A stretch of DNA of 64,000 nt. It comes from Dehalococcoidia bacterium. GTDB taxonomy: Bacteria; Chloroflexota; Dehalococcoidia; E44-bin15. The notes beneath the pieces are model-generated. The model was not told the DNA's origin, searched no databases, and worked only from the letters and a program-made list of their open reading frames with translations. Below are positions 41,695 through 51,103 of the stretch, in pieces. The stretch is from assembly GCA_041649635.1 (NCBI GenBank), contig JBAZMV010000007.1:1-64000 (forward strand), read 5' to 3'. Within the stretch, counting starts at the first letter, position 1; each line of letters begins with the position of its first letter. Made by a program: the position numbers and the translations under genes.

Positions 41695-43569
41695 CTATTG
41701 ATAAAGCTTGCCCGCGAGATCACCAAGTCCCAGCCTGCTCAACGTCTCCTTAGTAGGACGCCCATCGGCAGCAAGCCCTCTAGCAGGATAGAATTCCTTT
41801 AACATCAGTTCCAGATTCGGCGCCGAGCCGGCTGCACCACCGTCAGTATTCGGAGTAAGTAACCGCTTGGGTAACATATCATCAGCAGCTGTAATACCCA
41901 TAAGATTGCATAATCCCCTCTTCATATGCCAGATCCGCTCTCCGCATTCCCTTATTTCCTTGAAAGCATAATCGAACCCTGTCACGGCATTTAAGATACC
42001 GGCTATACTTTCTCCATTGAGCGTCTCAACCACCATATAGCAGATGGTCATTGCGTTATAGATAGCGCCCAAGTCCTGACCGTTCTTCACAATAATCGCC
42101 GCGCCCTCATTCTGCTTTGTGTTGACCCCGAAATTGATATCGACATCCGGCCAGGCAAAAATCCCTGTGCCGATACTGTAAGAGGGATCGCTGGTATGGC
42201 AGGCGCCTCTGGACCCCGTTGCATACGCAAGACCAAGCAGATAATTAGCCCTGGGATCGTGTGCGGGAACTTCCATGCCTTTTACTTCAATGGCAAATTC
42301 TGAAGCACCCTTCCCGATTTTCTCCGCAGCTCTCTTTGAACCTTCAGCCAGCAGATCACCAAAGCCCTGACGATTCGCGATCATTTCTATCACTTTGACA
42401 ACCGTTACATGATCTCCCCACTTGAACTCAACGCCTCCCGTATCTGCCGCAGTCAGGATGCCCTGTTCAAAACAGTCCATGACCATCGCTATAGTACTGC
42501 CACATGATATGACATCCATACCATAGTTATTACACAGATCATTCATCCTAATAACTGCAGCCATGTCCCCGATCATCAATGAGCTGCCCAATATAGCCGC
42601 CCCTTCATATTCAGGTCCCTCCGCTACTTCCCCCTGATAGGGCCCTTCAGGAATAGTCACATGCCGTTTACAGCCCACCATACAGCCATGGCATGAAGTG
42701 TTACCAATATAGAACGGCGGCCCGCTCAGTTTTCCTCCATCGATTTGCGAGGCAATAGCCATGTTATCGCCTTGAGCCCAGTTCTTCGCCGGCAGGTCTC
42801 CCATCATAGCGCTGATACCAAGAGCGGCGTTTGTGCCCTGCGCGCCGAGGACCTGACAGATAATGCTATCCTTCGCCTTTTGGAGGGCTTCTTTTCGCAA
42901 CTCGTTGAATTTCTCCTGATCGACTAAGCCTATCTTGCCGCTTCCGCGTACAACCACGGCCTTGAGCTTCTTAGATCCCATCACCGCACCCATGCCGCAT
43001 CTGCCGGCAAAATCCTTCTTGTCGTTGCAGACGCAGGCAAATCTGACGAGCTTCTCTCCGGCCACACCAATCGATAACACCTTAACCGGTTTTTTCGCTT
43101 CCTGCCGCTCATGCCGTTTCTTTAAAATATCATCTATTTCCTGCGTATTCTTGCCCCACAAATCCGAGGCATCTTTAATCTCGACTTTACCGTCTTCTAT
43201 TAATATATATACAGGCTTGTCCGAAGCTCCTTCAACTATAATGCCATCCCATCCGGCCTGTTTAAGTTCCGTTGCAAAAGTACCTCCGCTGTTGCTTTCC
43301 CCAAACATATTGGTGAGAGGCGACTTGGCACAGATTGAAAATCGAGCCCCGCCCGGCACGCTCAGTCCGCTTGTTGGCCCTGTTAATATGAAAAGGGTAT
43401 TTTGGGGAGATAGTGAATCGACCTTAGGATCAACCCTGTCGAACATAAGCTTTGCGCCTAACCCGCTGCCCCCGATAAATTTACGAATGATATCCTTGCT
43501 TACTGTGGAATTTGAAATAGAACCTTTACTGAGATCGATTTCCAGCATTTTACCCTCAAAACCTGCCAT
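41695..43569 (-). CDS. Aldehyde:ferredoxin oxidoreductase (tungsten or molybdenum bis-pterin)
   Basis: This about 624-residue enzyme belongs to the AOR family. The N-terminal domain has GGSGLGAKLMFDRVDPKVDS, LTGPTSGLSVPGGARFSICA and the pterin-binding FGESNSGGTFATELKQAGWD. The cluster-binding CHGCMVGCKRH gives CxxCxxxC, and AHDPRANYLLGLAYATGSRG is also conserved. It oxidises an aldehyde to the acid with reduction of ferredoxin, or the reverse. Mo/W cofactor genes mobA, moeA and mobB are at 11.8-14.5 kb. ATG 43569 is preferred to the ATG three bases upstream because of spacing to AGGAGAG. Confidence 0.9.
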   Translation of the reverse strand: MAGFEGKMLEIDLSKGSISNSTVSKDIIRKFIGGSGLGAKLMFDRVDPKVDSLSPQNTLFILTGPTSGLSVPGGARFSICAKSPLTNMFGESNSGGTFATELKQAGWDGIIVEGASDKPVYILIEDGKVEIKDASDLWGKNTQEIDDILKKRHERQEAKKPVKVLSIGVAGEKLVRFACVCNDKKDFAGRCGMGAVMGSKKLKAVVVRGSGKIGLVDQEKFNELRKEALQKAKDSIICQVLGAQGTNAALGISAMMGDLPAKNWAQGDNMAIASQIDGGKLSGPPFYIGNTSCHGCMVGCKRHVTIPEGPYQGEVAEGPEYEGAAILGSSLMIGDMAAVIRMNDLCNNYGMDVISCGSTIAMVMDCFEQGILTAADTGGVEFKWGDHVTVVKVIEMIANRQGFGDLLAEGSKRAAEKIGKGASEFAIEVKGMEVPAHDPRANYLLGLAYATGSRGACHTSDPSYSIGTGIFAWPDVDINFGVNTKQNEGAAIIVKNGQDLGAIYNAMTICYMVVETLNGESIAGILNAVTGFDYAFKEIRECGERIWHMKRGLCNLMGITAADDMLPKRLLTPNTDGGAAGSAPNLELMLKEFYPARGLAADGRPTKETLSRLGLGDLAGKLYQ

Positions 43570-43572
43570 CAT

Positions 43573-44048
43573 GCTCTCCTTTCATTTAAATGAAACTACG
43601 TGAGGATCGAGACTTAATTCCGCTAGATGCCCTGCCAGAAAGCAAATATATCATCTATTTTTAGTTGATGTCAAGGCAAAAAATATATATTTCATAAATA
43701 GTCTTTGATTTTAGAAATACGGCCCTTTTTCAATACAAATCACACTCAGACCATTACAAATGATTCCTGAATACATTTTGAATAACATTATCGACATTTA
43801 TGGATATAACGATAATCCACCAACCAGAACATAGTTTGAACAGTGAAGCGACTGGACTGTTGACTTTGGCATGAGAAAGTGGTAAAAATGCTTTCTGCGG
43901 CCACCATTTTTGATTATTCATATAATGTCCTAAGTTGTATATCTTTTGTGGATTAAAATAAGACTTGATTTTCATTTCTAGATGTGATACTTTTCCTCGC
44001 AGCGTGTCATAAAATAGGCAAATTTAAGCAGAATTAAAGGGAGGTTCT
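43573..44048. other. AT-rich divergent intergenic region
   Basis: About 475 bases separate the minus-strand AOR arm from the plus-strand SCP2 arm. It is AT-rich with several runs of A and T (for example 43660-43720) and must contain promoters for both arms. I see no gene; a 73-residue minus-strand frame (43754-43975) has no family pattern and no ribosome binding site. Confidence 0.5.
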
Positions 44049-44471
44049 ATGGTAAAGTTTTTCACCAAGGAAATGTCAGACCAGACCGAGCAGATGATCA
44101 ACACTGACGCCGCGATCAAGGCCAAGCTTAAAGGTGTAACCCTCAAATTCATCCTACTCGTAACCGATTGCCCCGGCAATGAAGATCGCCAAATGAAGAT
44201 AGGTTTCGATAACGGAAAACTAGTGGAAAATACCCTTGTTATCAAACCTGCCCCCAGTGATCTAAGAACTGAAACGCTTGACAAAGCATACGCAGCCAAA
44301 GTAGTCGGACCATATGAAGTAATGGTGCAAGTATCCACCAAGAAGCTGCCGATGCTTGCAGCCCTTGGCTCGATGCGCATAGAGGGTGATATGACAGCCT
44401 TGATAGCTAATATGACAGGTATGACCACCCTCTTGGACATCCAGGGCAGTCTGCCCGGTCTGGAGTTCTAG
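44049..44471 (+). CDS. SCP2 sterol-binding-domain protein
   Basis: This 140-residue protein matches the SCP-2 fold: INTDAAIKAKLKGVTLKFIL, then TDCPGNEDRQMKIGFDNGKL, DLRTETLDKAYAAKVVGPYE and a C-terminal GSMRIEGDMTALIANMTGM. SCP2 domains form a hydrophobic tunnel that binds sterols, fatty acyl chains or their CoA esters. It is the first gene of the plus-strand arm, preceded by GGGAGGTTCT. Its place beside Cys-less thiolase-fold genes echoes SCP-x, where thiolase and SCP2 are fused. Confidence 0.78.
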   Translation: MVKFFTKEMSDQTEQMINTDAAIKAKLKGVTLKFILLVTDCPGNEDRQMKIGFDNGKLVENTLVIKPAPSDLRTETLDKAYAAKVVGPYEVMVQVSTKKLPMLAALGSMRIEGDMTALIANMTGMTTLLDIQGSLPGLEF

Positions 44472-44617
44472 GATATATGGAACGGAAGTCTTATAGCCGA
44501 AGATGCGCGCTTTAGCATCATCATCGTTAACGGGCAAAACATCGGCTGTACCGGGACAGGCCAAGGCAACTTAATAATGAATCAACCGACCTATAACAAT
44601 TAAGGAGGGATGAAATA

Positions 44618-46309
44618 ATGTCAACCGATATCAACACTAGAATATCAGGACCGTTTCAAGAGTTCCCGGATGTAAGCGAATGGGACGCCGTCATCATCGG
44701 CGGCGGACCCAACGGCCTTATCTGCGCCGCATACCTGGCCAAGGCGGGCATGAAGGTCTGCCTCGTCGAGCGCAGGTGGGAAGTCGGCGGCGGCCTCAGC
44801 ACCGAAGAGATCCTTTTCCCATGCTACTACTCCAACGTGCATATCATATATCATATGATGGTCGACTACATGCCGGCCATCAAGGATTTCAATCTCGATA
44901 AGCACGCCATCAGCTGGGTTAAACCAAACTCCCAGACCGCTATGGTCTTCGATGACGGCTCCTCTCTCCTGATGTCCAACATGGCTGCCGATACCAAGGA
45001 CTCAATGAGTAAATTCTCGCAGAAGGACTCCAATACCTACGGCCACATGATTCGTAAGTGGAACAAGATCACTAACGAGATCCTGGTCCCTTGCACCTAC
45101 CTGCCGGCCATCTCACCCATCGACTCGCAGATAATCCTGGAAAAAACCGAGGTCGGCAGTGAAATGCTCGAGATGATGGAGATGGCTCCGATCGATATCA
45201 TCAACGAGCACTTCGAGAACGACAAGATCCGCGCAATGCTCCTGTACATGACCTGCATGTGGGGCTGCGATCCCCGCGAGAGCGGCATGGGCTGGTATGT
45301 AGCCCTGCAGATGTCCCGGGGCATTAATAAGTGCTACTGCTACGGCAGCTCCCATAAGCTCGCCGGCGCCTTCGAGCGCGTTATAGTGGAAAACGGCGGC
45401 CTCGTCCTGGAAGCCGCCGCCGCCACCAAGATCATCATGGAAAACGGCAAGGCTGCCGGCATAGAACTGCAAGAAGGACGCACGCTCAAGGCCAAGGTCG
45501 TTATCTCCAGCCTCGACCCGCAGACCACCTTCCTCGACTTTGTCGGAGAGAAGAACCTGCCGGGAACGCTGGCTGAAGCCTTCAAGGGCTGGGTCTGGGA
45601 CAAGTGGAGCTTCCATACCCTGCACGTTGCTTCCATGCAGCCTCCCGTCTACAAGAAACTGGATAAGGACGGCAAGCCGGTCAGGGGCTATGACCCGTGG
45701 GTCAACGAAGCCTTTATGACGATCTTCGGCGTCGAGGGCGAAGACCAGTTGCTGGCGCACTGGGATAACGTGGTCGCAGGTAAGATCGACCTGAAGAACT
45801 TCTGCGGACATGCCACTTGCGAAACCATCTTCGATCCCCACCTGACCAGATGGCCGGGCAGACACGTGTCTTTCTTCCAGATGCACGCCCCTTATAATAT
45901 CGAGGGCGGCTGGGCCAAGCGCGAGCCGGAACTCAACCAGGCCATACTCGATAAGTGGGAAAAGGTGGCTCCGGGCTTCACCAAGAACAATAATATACAA
46001 AAAACGAACGGAGAGACTCCGGAGGATATCGAAATACGCTTCCCGAACATGCGCAAGGGCTCCATTAAGCACGGAGACTATATCCCAACACAGATGCTTA
46101 CCAACCGCCCGCATCCGGATTGCTCGGCCCATAAGACCCCGATAGAAGGGCTCTACCTGTGCGGCGCCTCAGTCTACCCGGGAGGCACCCTGCTGGGCGG
46201 TCCGGGTTACCTCGCGGCCAACAGGGTAGCCGAGGACATGGGAGTTAAAAAATGGTGGAAGCCTACCGCTGAAATGGAGAAGTTTACTAAAACCTACCTT
46301 GAAAAGTAA
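44618..46309 (+). CDS. Phytoene-desaturase-like FAD oxidoreductase (paralogue 1)
   Basis: This 563-residue flavoprotein has the dinucleotide site DAVIIGGGPNGLICAAYLAK followed by LVERRWEVGGGLSTEEILFP, and a C-terminal FAD block GLYLCGASVYPGGTLLGGPG YLAANRVA. It belongs to the phytoene dehydrogenase (CrtI/CrtO)/retinol saturase group. Members desaturate, saturate or isomerise carbon-carbon bonds in isoprenoids and related hydrocarbons. The acceptor and substrate are unknown. It is one of four related proteins in 16 kb (44618, 53475, 56747, 58524). A terminator follows at 46334. Confidence 0.83.
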   Translation: MSTDINTRISGPFQEFPDVSEWDAVIIGGGPNGLICAAYLAKAGMKVCLVERRWEVGGGLSTEEILFPCYYSNVHIIYHMMVDYMPAIKDFNLDKHAISWVKPNSQTAMVFDDGSSLLMSNMAADTKDSMSKFSQKDSNTYGHMIRKWNKITNEILVPCTYLPAISPIDSQIILEKTEVGSEMLEMMEMAPIDIINEHFENDKIRAMLLYMTCMWGCDPRESGMGWYVALQMSRGINKCYCYGSSHKLAGAFERVIVENGGLVLEAAAATKIIMENGKAAGIELQEGRTLKAKVVISSLDPQTTFLDFVGEKNLPGTLAEAFKGWVWDKWSFHTLHVASMQPPVYKKLDKDGKPVRGYDPWVNEAFMTIFGVEGEDQLLAHWDNVVAGKIDLKNFCGHATCETIFDPHLTRWPGRHVSFFQMHAPYNIEGGWAKREPELNQAILDKWEKVAPGFTKNNNIQKTNGETPEDIEIRFPNMRKGSIKHGDYIPTQMLTNRPHPDCSAHKTPIEGLYLCGASVYPGGTLLGGPGYLAANRVAEDMGVKKWWKPTAEMEKFTKTYLEK

Positions 46310-46333
46310 CCTTTTACAATACGAATAAACCAA

Positions 46334-46383
46334 GGGAGCCCGCAATGACTTTCAAAAATTATCCAATTGCGGGCTCCCATTTT
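46334..46383 (+). terminator. Rho-independent terminator
   Basis: The arms gggagcccgcaat and attgcgggctccc form a 13-base stem, followed by ATTTTG. It ends the SCP2/oxidoreductase unit. Confidence 0.85.
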
Positions 46384-46430
46384 GCGGAAAAAAGTATTAA
46401 AATATATTCCGTCGCGGAAAAAAGTATTAA
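46384..46430 (+). repeat. Two direct repeats of 17 bases
   Basis: gcggaaaaaagtattaa occurs at 46384-46400 and 46414-46430, spaced 30 bases apart. A small inverted pair (cttcgc/gcgaag) follows to about 46455. Role unknown. Confidence 0.6.
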
Positions 46431-46541
46431 GGCGCGCTTCGCGTCTTTATGCGAAGACGGAATAGCTAAACTGAATTCCGCTGAATATTGGACTAAAGAC
46501 TAACAATTAAAAACACTTGTTCGACTGAAGGGGGATGTTTC

Positions 46542-47699
46542 ATGCCTGAAAGAATAGGGATTGTGGCTGTAGCGCAGACCAAATATCATCCCAACAGGGC
46601 CGAGGTAAAGGAAGGGGAGATGGCCTATGAGGCCATCAAGCAGGTTCTCCAGGAAACAGGTCTAAAGTATGTCAACGACGGCAGCGGCATCGACGCTGCC
46701 GTTACTTGTTCCCAGGACTTCTGGGACGGCAGAACCATATCCAGCCTCAATGTAGCATCATTCGTAGGCACGCACTTCCGCTGCGAAGAGAAGGTGGCAT
46801 CGGACGGCATAAACGCAGTGTTCTATGCCATGATGCACATACTCTCGGGAGAACATGATACTCTAATCGTCACAACCCACTGCAAGGAATCACAGACTTC
46901 ACCGAGTATAATCGAGAATCACTCCTTCGAGCCGGTATTAATGAGAGGACTTGGATTGGATTTCCTCGGCGCAGCGGCGCTCCAGGCCAATCGTTATATG
47001 AACAAATACAAGATCACTCCGGAACAATGCGCCAAGGTTGTCGTCAAGAACCGCGGCAACGCAAAGAACAACCCCTACGCGCAGGCACCCATGAGCCTCA
47101 CTGTTAAAGATGTGCTGAACTCTAGGATGCTGGCCGACCCTATCCATGAACTGGATGCAAAGCCGGTATCCGACGGAGCATGTGTTATGATTATGGCTCG
47201 TGAGGAAAAGGCCAAGAAGCTCTGTAAGAATCCCGTCTGGATAACCGGCGTCAGTAACTGCTACGAAGCCCACTATCTGGGAGACCGCGATCTGGCTGAC
47301 TGCAAAGCACTGACGAAAGCGGCGAAACAAGCCTACAAGATGGCTGGTATCAACAATCCTTTACAAGAAATAGACGTAGCGGAGATTTCAGAGAAATACT
47401 CCTACGAAGAGTTACTGTGGCTGGAGGGGCTCGGCTTATGCGAGCGCGGCGGCGGCGGTAAGATGATAGACAGCGGCGCGACCAAGATGGACGGCAAACT
47501 GCCGGTCAACCCATCGGGCGGATGCCTTTCCGGCAATCCCACAGAGGTGGCAGGCATGACCCGCGTCGTCGAGGCGGTTCTCCAGTTGCGCGGCGAGGCA
47601 GGCTCCAGGCAAGTACCGGACGCTAAAGTCGCATTAGCCCACGGTACAACGGGCATCTGCGGACAACTACAGACCGTAATGATCCTGAGCAACAGCTAA
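46542..47699 (+). CDS. Thiolase-fold protein lacking the catalytic cysteine (Ltp2-like)
   Basis: This 385-residue protein is a thiolase-superfamily member. In place of the C-x-x-G nucleophile block the sequence reads CEEKVASDGINAVFYA, aligning Ala86 with the nucleophile. The HPxGA block near the C-terminus is changed to GNPTEVAGMTR, so the catalytic His is Asn. Such proteins (for example Ltp2) act with a DUF35 partner as retro-aldolases in steroid side-chain loss and do not perform thiolysis. Two DUF35 genes lie 1.2 and 1.7 kb downstream in the same operon. ATG 46542 follows GGGGGATGTTTC. Confidence 0.78.
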   Translation: MPERIGIVAVAQTKYHPNRAEVKEGEMAYEAIKQVLQETGLKYVNDGSGIDAAVTCSQDFWDGRTISSLNVASFVGTHFRCEEKVASDGINAVFYAMMHILSGEHDTLIVTTHCKESQTSPSIIENHSFEPVLMRGLGLDFLGAAALQANRYMNKYKITPEQCAKVVVKNRGNAKNNPYAQAPMSLTVKDVLNSRMLADPIHELDAKPVSDGACVMIMAREEKAKKLCKNPVWITGVSNCYEAHYLGDRDLADCKALTKAAKQAYKMAGINNPLQEIDVAEISEKYSYEELLWLEGLGLCERGGGGKMIDSGATKMDGKLPVNPSGGCLSGNPTEVAGMTRVVEAVLQLRGEAGSRQVPDAKVALAHGTTGICGQLQTVMILSNS

Positions 47700-47716
47700 T
47701 CGGAGGTATTTAAGAT

Positions 47717-48871
47717 ATGGCCAATAGAGTGGCGATAGTAGGTGTAGGTCGGTCGACACAGGCGGCCAGGCGGCCTGAGGTCAACGACGCGGAGATGATC
47801 AATGAAGCCGTAAGAGCGGCGCTTGAAGACGCTCAGATCGATATTAAGAAAGTACAGGCAGTTCTTACCAACAGCATAGATGGTTTCGATAATTTTTATC
47901 TTGGCGACTGCCTCCTTGTCGATGGAAGCGGAGCGTATATGAAATCCGGCATGAAGTTACACACCGGAGGCACGGTCGGCTCCACCGGCGCTATAGCTGC
48001 GTTTAACATGGTAGCTTCAGGTATGTTCGATATAGTCCTTACCATAGGCCATCAGAAACAGGAACGCGGCAACTCGATGGGCACGCTCTGCGCCGCCGCC
48101 CCGGGCGAGGTGCGCGAGTACGTACAGGGAGCCATCGGAGCGTTCGCGCAGGCCGCAGTTGAATATATGCAAAATACTGACGCCAAACTGGAGCACGCGG
48201 CAATGGTGCGCCTGAAGGCTGATAAAAATGCCTGCCGCAACCCGTACGCGCATCTGCGTCTTGGCCTCAAGTCGATAGAAGACGTAGCGAAGTCGCCGAT
48301 ACTTATCTGGCCTTTGCGTCTTCTAGACTTCTGCCCGCAATCATGCGGCGCAGCCGCGCTCATAGTGGCCTCCGAGAAGGTAGCTAAAAAGATATCCAAG
48401 AAGCCGGTTTGGGTTGCGGACCACGAGACCGTTCACGAGCTGCAAAGCGAGGTGGTATTCGGCGGAGCTGAGGAGAAATCGCAGCAGATAGCGGCCAGAC
48501 ATATATATAAGCGAAACGGTATCACCAACCCGGCTAAAGATATAGACTGCTTTGAAGTATACGAGCCCAGCAGTTGGGAAGAAATGTACCTGTACGAGCA
48601 TTTCTTTATAACCGAGCATAACACGGGATGGAAACTGATAGAAAAAGGCATGACCGAACTGGAAGGACCAATACCAGTGAATCCATCAGGCGGCGTGCTG
48701 GCCACTAACGCCATCGGCGCTACAGCCATGCTGCGCATCGGAGAGGCCGCCCTCCAGATCCGCGGAGACGCCGGAGAGCACCAATGCACAAAGGATATCA
48801 AAACCACGTTGTCTTCAGGCCTTGGAGGAACAAACTGGACAACGCTGGTTCTACTCAAGAGATCACTCTAA
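47717..48871 (+). CDS. Thiolase-fold protein lacking the catalytic cysteine (second)
   Basis: This 384-residue protein is a second thiolase-superfamily member in the operon, 17 bases after the first. Where the nucleophile is expected it reads GGTVGSTGAIAAFNMVASG, with Gly88 at the Cys position. The usual GHPxGA is TNAIGATAMLR. Thus both catalytic residues are absent, as in its neighbour. It is followed by a DUF35 gene, so a thiolase-fold/DUF35 heteromer is the natural product. Function could be aldol cleavage or scaffold binding of acyl-CoA. Confidence 0.76.
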   Translation: MANRVAIVGVGRSTQAARRPEVNDAEMINEAVRAALEDAQIDIKKVQAVLTNSIDGFDNFYLGDCLLVDGSGAYMKSGMKLHTGGTVGSTGAIAAFNMVASGMFDIVLTIGHQKQERGNSMGTLCAAAPGEVREYVQGAIGAFAQAAVEYMQNTDAKLEHAAMVRLKADKNACRNPYAHLRLGLKSIEDVAKSPILIWPLRLLDFCPQSCGAAALIVASEKVAKKISKKPVWVADHETVHELQSEVVFGGAEEKSQQIAARHIYKRNGITNPAKDIDCFEVYEPSSWEEMYLYEHFFITEHNTGWKLIEKGMTELEGPIPVNPSGGVLATNAIGATAMLRIGEAALQIRGDAGEHQCTKDIKTTLSSGLGGTNWTTLVLLKRSL

Positions 48872-48888
48872 GTCAAGGAGAAATGCGC

Positions 48889-49374
48889 ATGGCAGAAGAG
48901 AAAAAAGAGGAATTGATCGGTGTAGAGTTCTTCTCCAAGATACCGTATAACTGGTCCATGGGCCCGTACGTCGGCACCGTCTTTACGGAGATGAAAGAAA
49001 ATAAGAGGATATGGGGCATCAGGTGCCCCAACTGCAAAAAGCTGCTGTTCCCGCCCGAGGCGATGTGCGGCTACTGCTTCACCGAGTTCACTCATGATAA
49101 CTGGGAGGAGATCGGGGACGAAGGAACTGTAGTGCAGTTCACTAAGGCTGGGATGCCCATCTTCGATATCCGCAAAGGAACTTTCGCGTTTTCCGAGCGC
49201 CCTCTGGCCAATATACAATTCGATACGGGACCTTACATCATGCACTGGCTGGAGGAAAAGGACATGGAGAAGCTGCACCTCGGCATGAGGGTCAAGGCTG
49301 TATGGCGCGAGCAGGGACGCGGCCGTGGATATGAAGACATCATGTATTTCCGCGCTATTGAGGAGAAGAAGTGA
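48889..49374 (+). CDS. DUF35 zinc-ribbon/OB-fold protein
   Basis: This 161-residue protein has the DUF35 architecture: an N-terminal helix (PYNWSMGPYVGTVFTEMKEN), a zinc ribbon CPNCKKLLFPPEAMCGYC and an OB fold (DEGTVVQFTKAGMPIF). DUF35 proteins bind acyl-CoA and assemble with thiolase-fold partners (ChsH2, BbsA, archaeal thiolase/HMGS). ATG 48889 is chosen with AAGGAG eight bases upstream. It overlaps the next gene by one base (TGATG). Confidence 0.87.
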   Translation: MAEEKKEELIGVEFFSKIPYNWSMGPYVGTVFTEMKENKRIWGIRCPNCKKLLFPPEAMCGYCFTEFTHDNWEEIGDEGTVVQFTKAGMPIFDIRKGTFAFSERPLANIQFDTGPYIMHWLEEKDMEKLHLGMRVKAVWREQGRGRGYEDIMYFRAIEEKK

Positions 49375-49868
49375 TGACTACAACACCAATGAAGCCAACT
49401 ACACCGGTTATTTTTTCGGGGCACATGGTATATACCCACAAGTTTGAGGCTGGCAGGACCGGGAGCAGATTTCTCAGAGAGCTGCGCGACGGTAAGAAGA
49501 TAATGGGATTGAAATGCCCCAACTGTAACAAAGTCCATGTTCCACCAAGATCGACTTGCAAAGAGTGCTTCTCACAGCTTGATAAGTGGGTTGAGGTCGG
49601 CAGTGAAGGCAAATTGCTCACCTATACCGTTCTTCGCGTTCCCCGCGACGCCGAGAAGGACGTATTAAAGAGACAGCTTCCCGTCGCCTACGGCATAATA
49701 AAGCTGGACGGCGCCGACACCGGCTTTGTGCATATGTTGGGCGAGATCGACCTGGACAATATCAAGATAGGCATGCGGGTTAAGGCGGTATTCAGAGAGG
49801 ATGAACGCACCGGCAACATCCTCGATATCAATTATTTCAAACCGGTATCTAAGTCACGAAAGAGGTGA
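49374..49868 (+). CDS. DUF35 zinc-ribbon/OB-fold protein (second)
   Basis: This 164-residue protein is a second DUF35 member. It has KIMGLKCPNCNKVHVPPRST followed by CKECFSQL, and an OB fold with LLTYTVLRVPRDAEKDVLKR. It starts at ATG 49374, sharing one base with the previous stop. The two DUF35 genes and two thiolase-fold genes in this operon give possible 1:1 pairings. The stop (49868) lies four bases before the TTG of the next gene. Confidence 0.87.
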   Translation: MTTTPMKPTTPVIFSGHMVYTHKFEAGRTGSRFLRELRDGKKIMGLKCPNCNKVHVPPRSTCKECFSQLDKWVEVGSEGKLLTYTVLRVPRDAEKDVLKRQLPVAYGIIKLDGADTGFVHMLGEIDLDNIKIGMRVKAVFREDERTGNILDINYFKPVSKSRKR

Positions 49869-49872
49869 TACA

Positions 49873-51090
49873 TTGACAAGTCATCAGGAAGGCGCGCTGA
49901 CAGGATATCGAATACTGGATTTGACCGACAGCAAAGGTGCTTACTGCGCAAGGACAATGGGAGACCTTGGAGCAGACGTAATTAAAATTGAGAGCCCTCA
50001 AGGAGACACGGGACGTTCTATCCCTCCGTTTTTCAACGACGATCCCCATCCCGAGAAAAGCTTCTTCTACATATACCGCAACGCAAGCAAACGCGGCATC
50101 ACCCTTAATATCGAAACCGAACAAGGTATAAATCTCTTCAAAAAGCTGGCTGAGAAAGCCGACGTGGTTGTAGAGAACTTCGGCCCGGCTTACATGGACG
50201 ACCTTGGGCTTGGATACGAAGACATTAAGAAGATTAATCCAAATATCGTCATGGCCAGCTTCACGGAATTTGGCACGGACGGCCCGTATAAAAATTATAA
50301 GGGTTCGAACATCGTCGACTTCGCTCTCAGCGGCGTGATGATAACAAGCGGCTATCCCGGCAAAGCGCCGACACTGCTGCCCGGCATGCCCGCCTACGAC
50401 GCCGCATCGCTGATAGCCGTTGTTGAGATAATAGCAGCGCTGTACGCCCGCCCGGTGATAGGCGGCGGGCAGAAGATAGATGCTTCGGTACACGAGATCG
50501 CGCGCACCGGCCTCTACCCCTGGTCGGTTCCGATTTATTCTCACTCTCTAACCCCGGGAGGCCCGTTGCCCATGCCGGAGTCTCGATTAGGCGACTCGAT
50601 TTATCCGGTATACCCGACCAAGGATGGGCACATTCGAGTAATCGCACTTACGCCGCGGCAATGGCAGGCCCTGGTGAAAGTGCTCGGCAGCCCCGAGGTA
50701 CTGTCGCTTCCTGAATGGGAAAGTTTTATCTACCGTATCGGTAACTCCCAGGACTTATTGGCCATAATGCTTGAGTTTACAACACAGTTCACTCAGATGG
50801 AGATCTGGGAAAAAGGATTCCAGGAGGGAGTTCCTATCGCTCCGATATATGATATACCCACGTTCATAAACAGCCCGGATGCCAATGCCAGAAATTATTT
50901 CACCAAGGTCACACATCCGGTTATCGGCGAAGGTCTCTACCCGGGACCGCCCTACAGATGGACGGCAACTCAACCAAAGATACAATCATGTGCCCCTCTT
51001 CTGGGACAGCACAATGAGGAGATATACTGTAATGAACTGGGCTTATCAAAAGAGGATTTGGTAATACTCAAGGGTGCCGGAGTGATATAG
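49873..51090 (+). CDS. CaiB/BaiF family III CoA-transferase
   Basis: This about 405-residue protein starts at TTG 49873 (AAAGAGGTGATACA upstream), giving LTGYRILDLTDSKGAYCART and MGDLGADVIKIESPQGDTG. The transferase core is VVVENFGPAYMDDLGLGYED, and the catalytic Asp is probably that in MPAYDAASLIAVVEII, at the position of Frc Asp169. It would move CoA between carboxylic acids. The upstream frame from 49801 overlaps the previous gene and is not used. It is followed 13 bases later by a second transferase gene. Confidence 0.85.
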   Translation: MTSHQEGALTGYRILDLTDSKGAYCARTMGDLGADVIKIESPQGDTGRSIPPFFNDDPHPEKSFFYIYRNASKRGITLNIETEQGINLFKKLAEKADVVVENFGPAYMDDLGLGYEDIKKINPNIVMASFTEFGTDGPYKNYKGSNIVDFALSGVMITSGYPGKAPTLLPGMPAYDAASLIAVVEIIAALYARPVIGGGQKIDASVHEIARTGLYPWSVPIYSHSLTPGGPLPMPESRLGDSIYPVYPTKDGHIRVIALTPRQWQALVKVLGSPEVLSLPEWESFIYRIGNSQDLLAIMLEFTTQFTQMEIWEKGFQEGVPIAPIYDIPTFINSPDANARNYFTKVTHPVIGEGLYPGPPYRWTATQPKIQSCAPLLGQHNEEIYCNELGLSKEDLVILKGAGVI

Positions 51091-51103
51091 GGAGGATATG
51101 AAT

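Noticed and set aside
43754..43975. 73-residue minus-strand gene in the divergent gap
   Set aside because: There is no ribosome binding site, no family pattern, and the region is AT-rich and likely regulatory.
49801..49872. Upstream extension of the CoA-transferase to 49801
   Set aside because: It overlaps the DUF35 gene in another frame; TTG 49873 has a ribosome binding site and gives the family's usual N-terminus.
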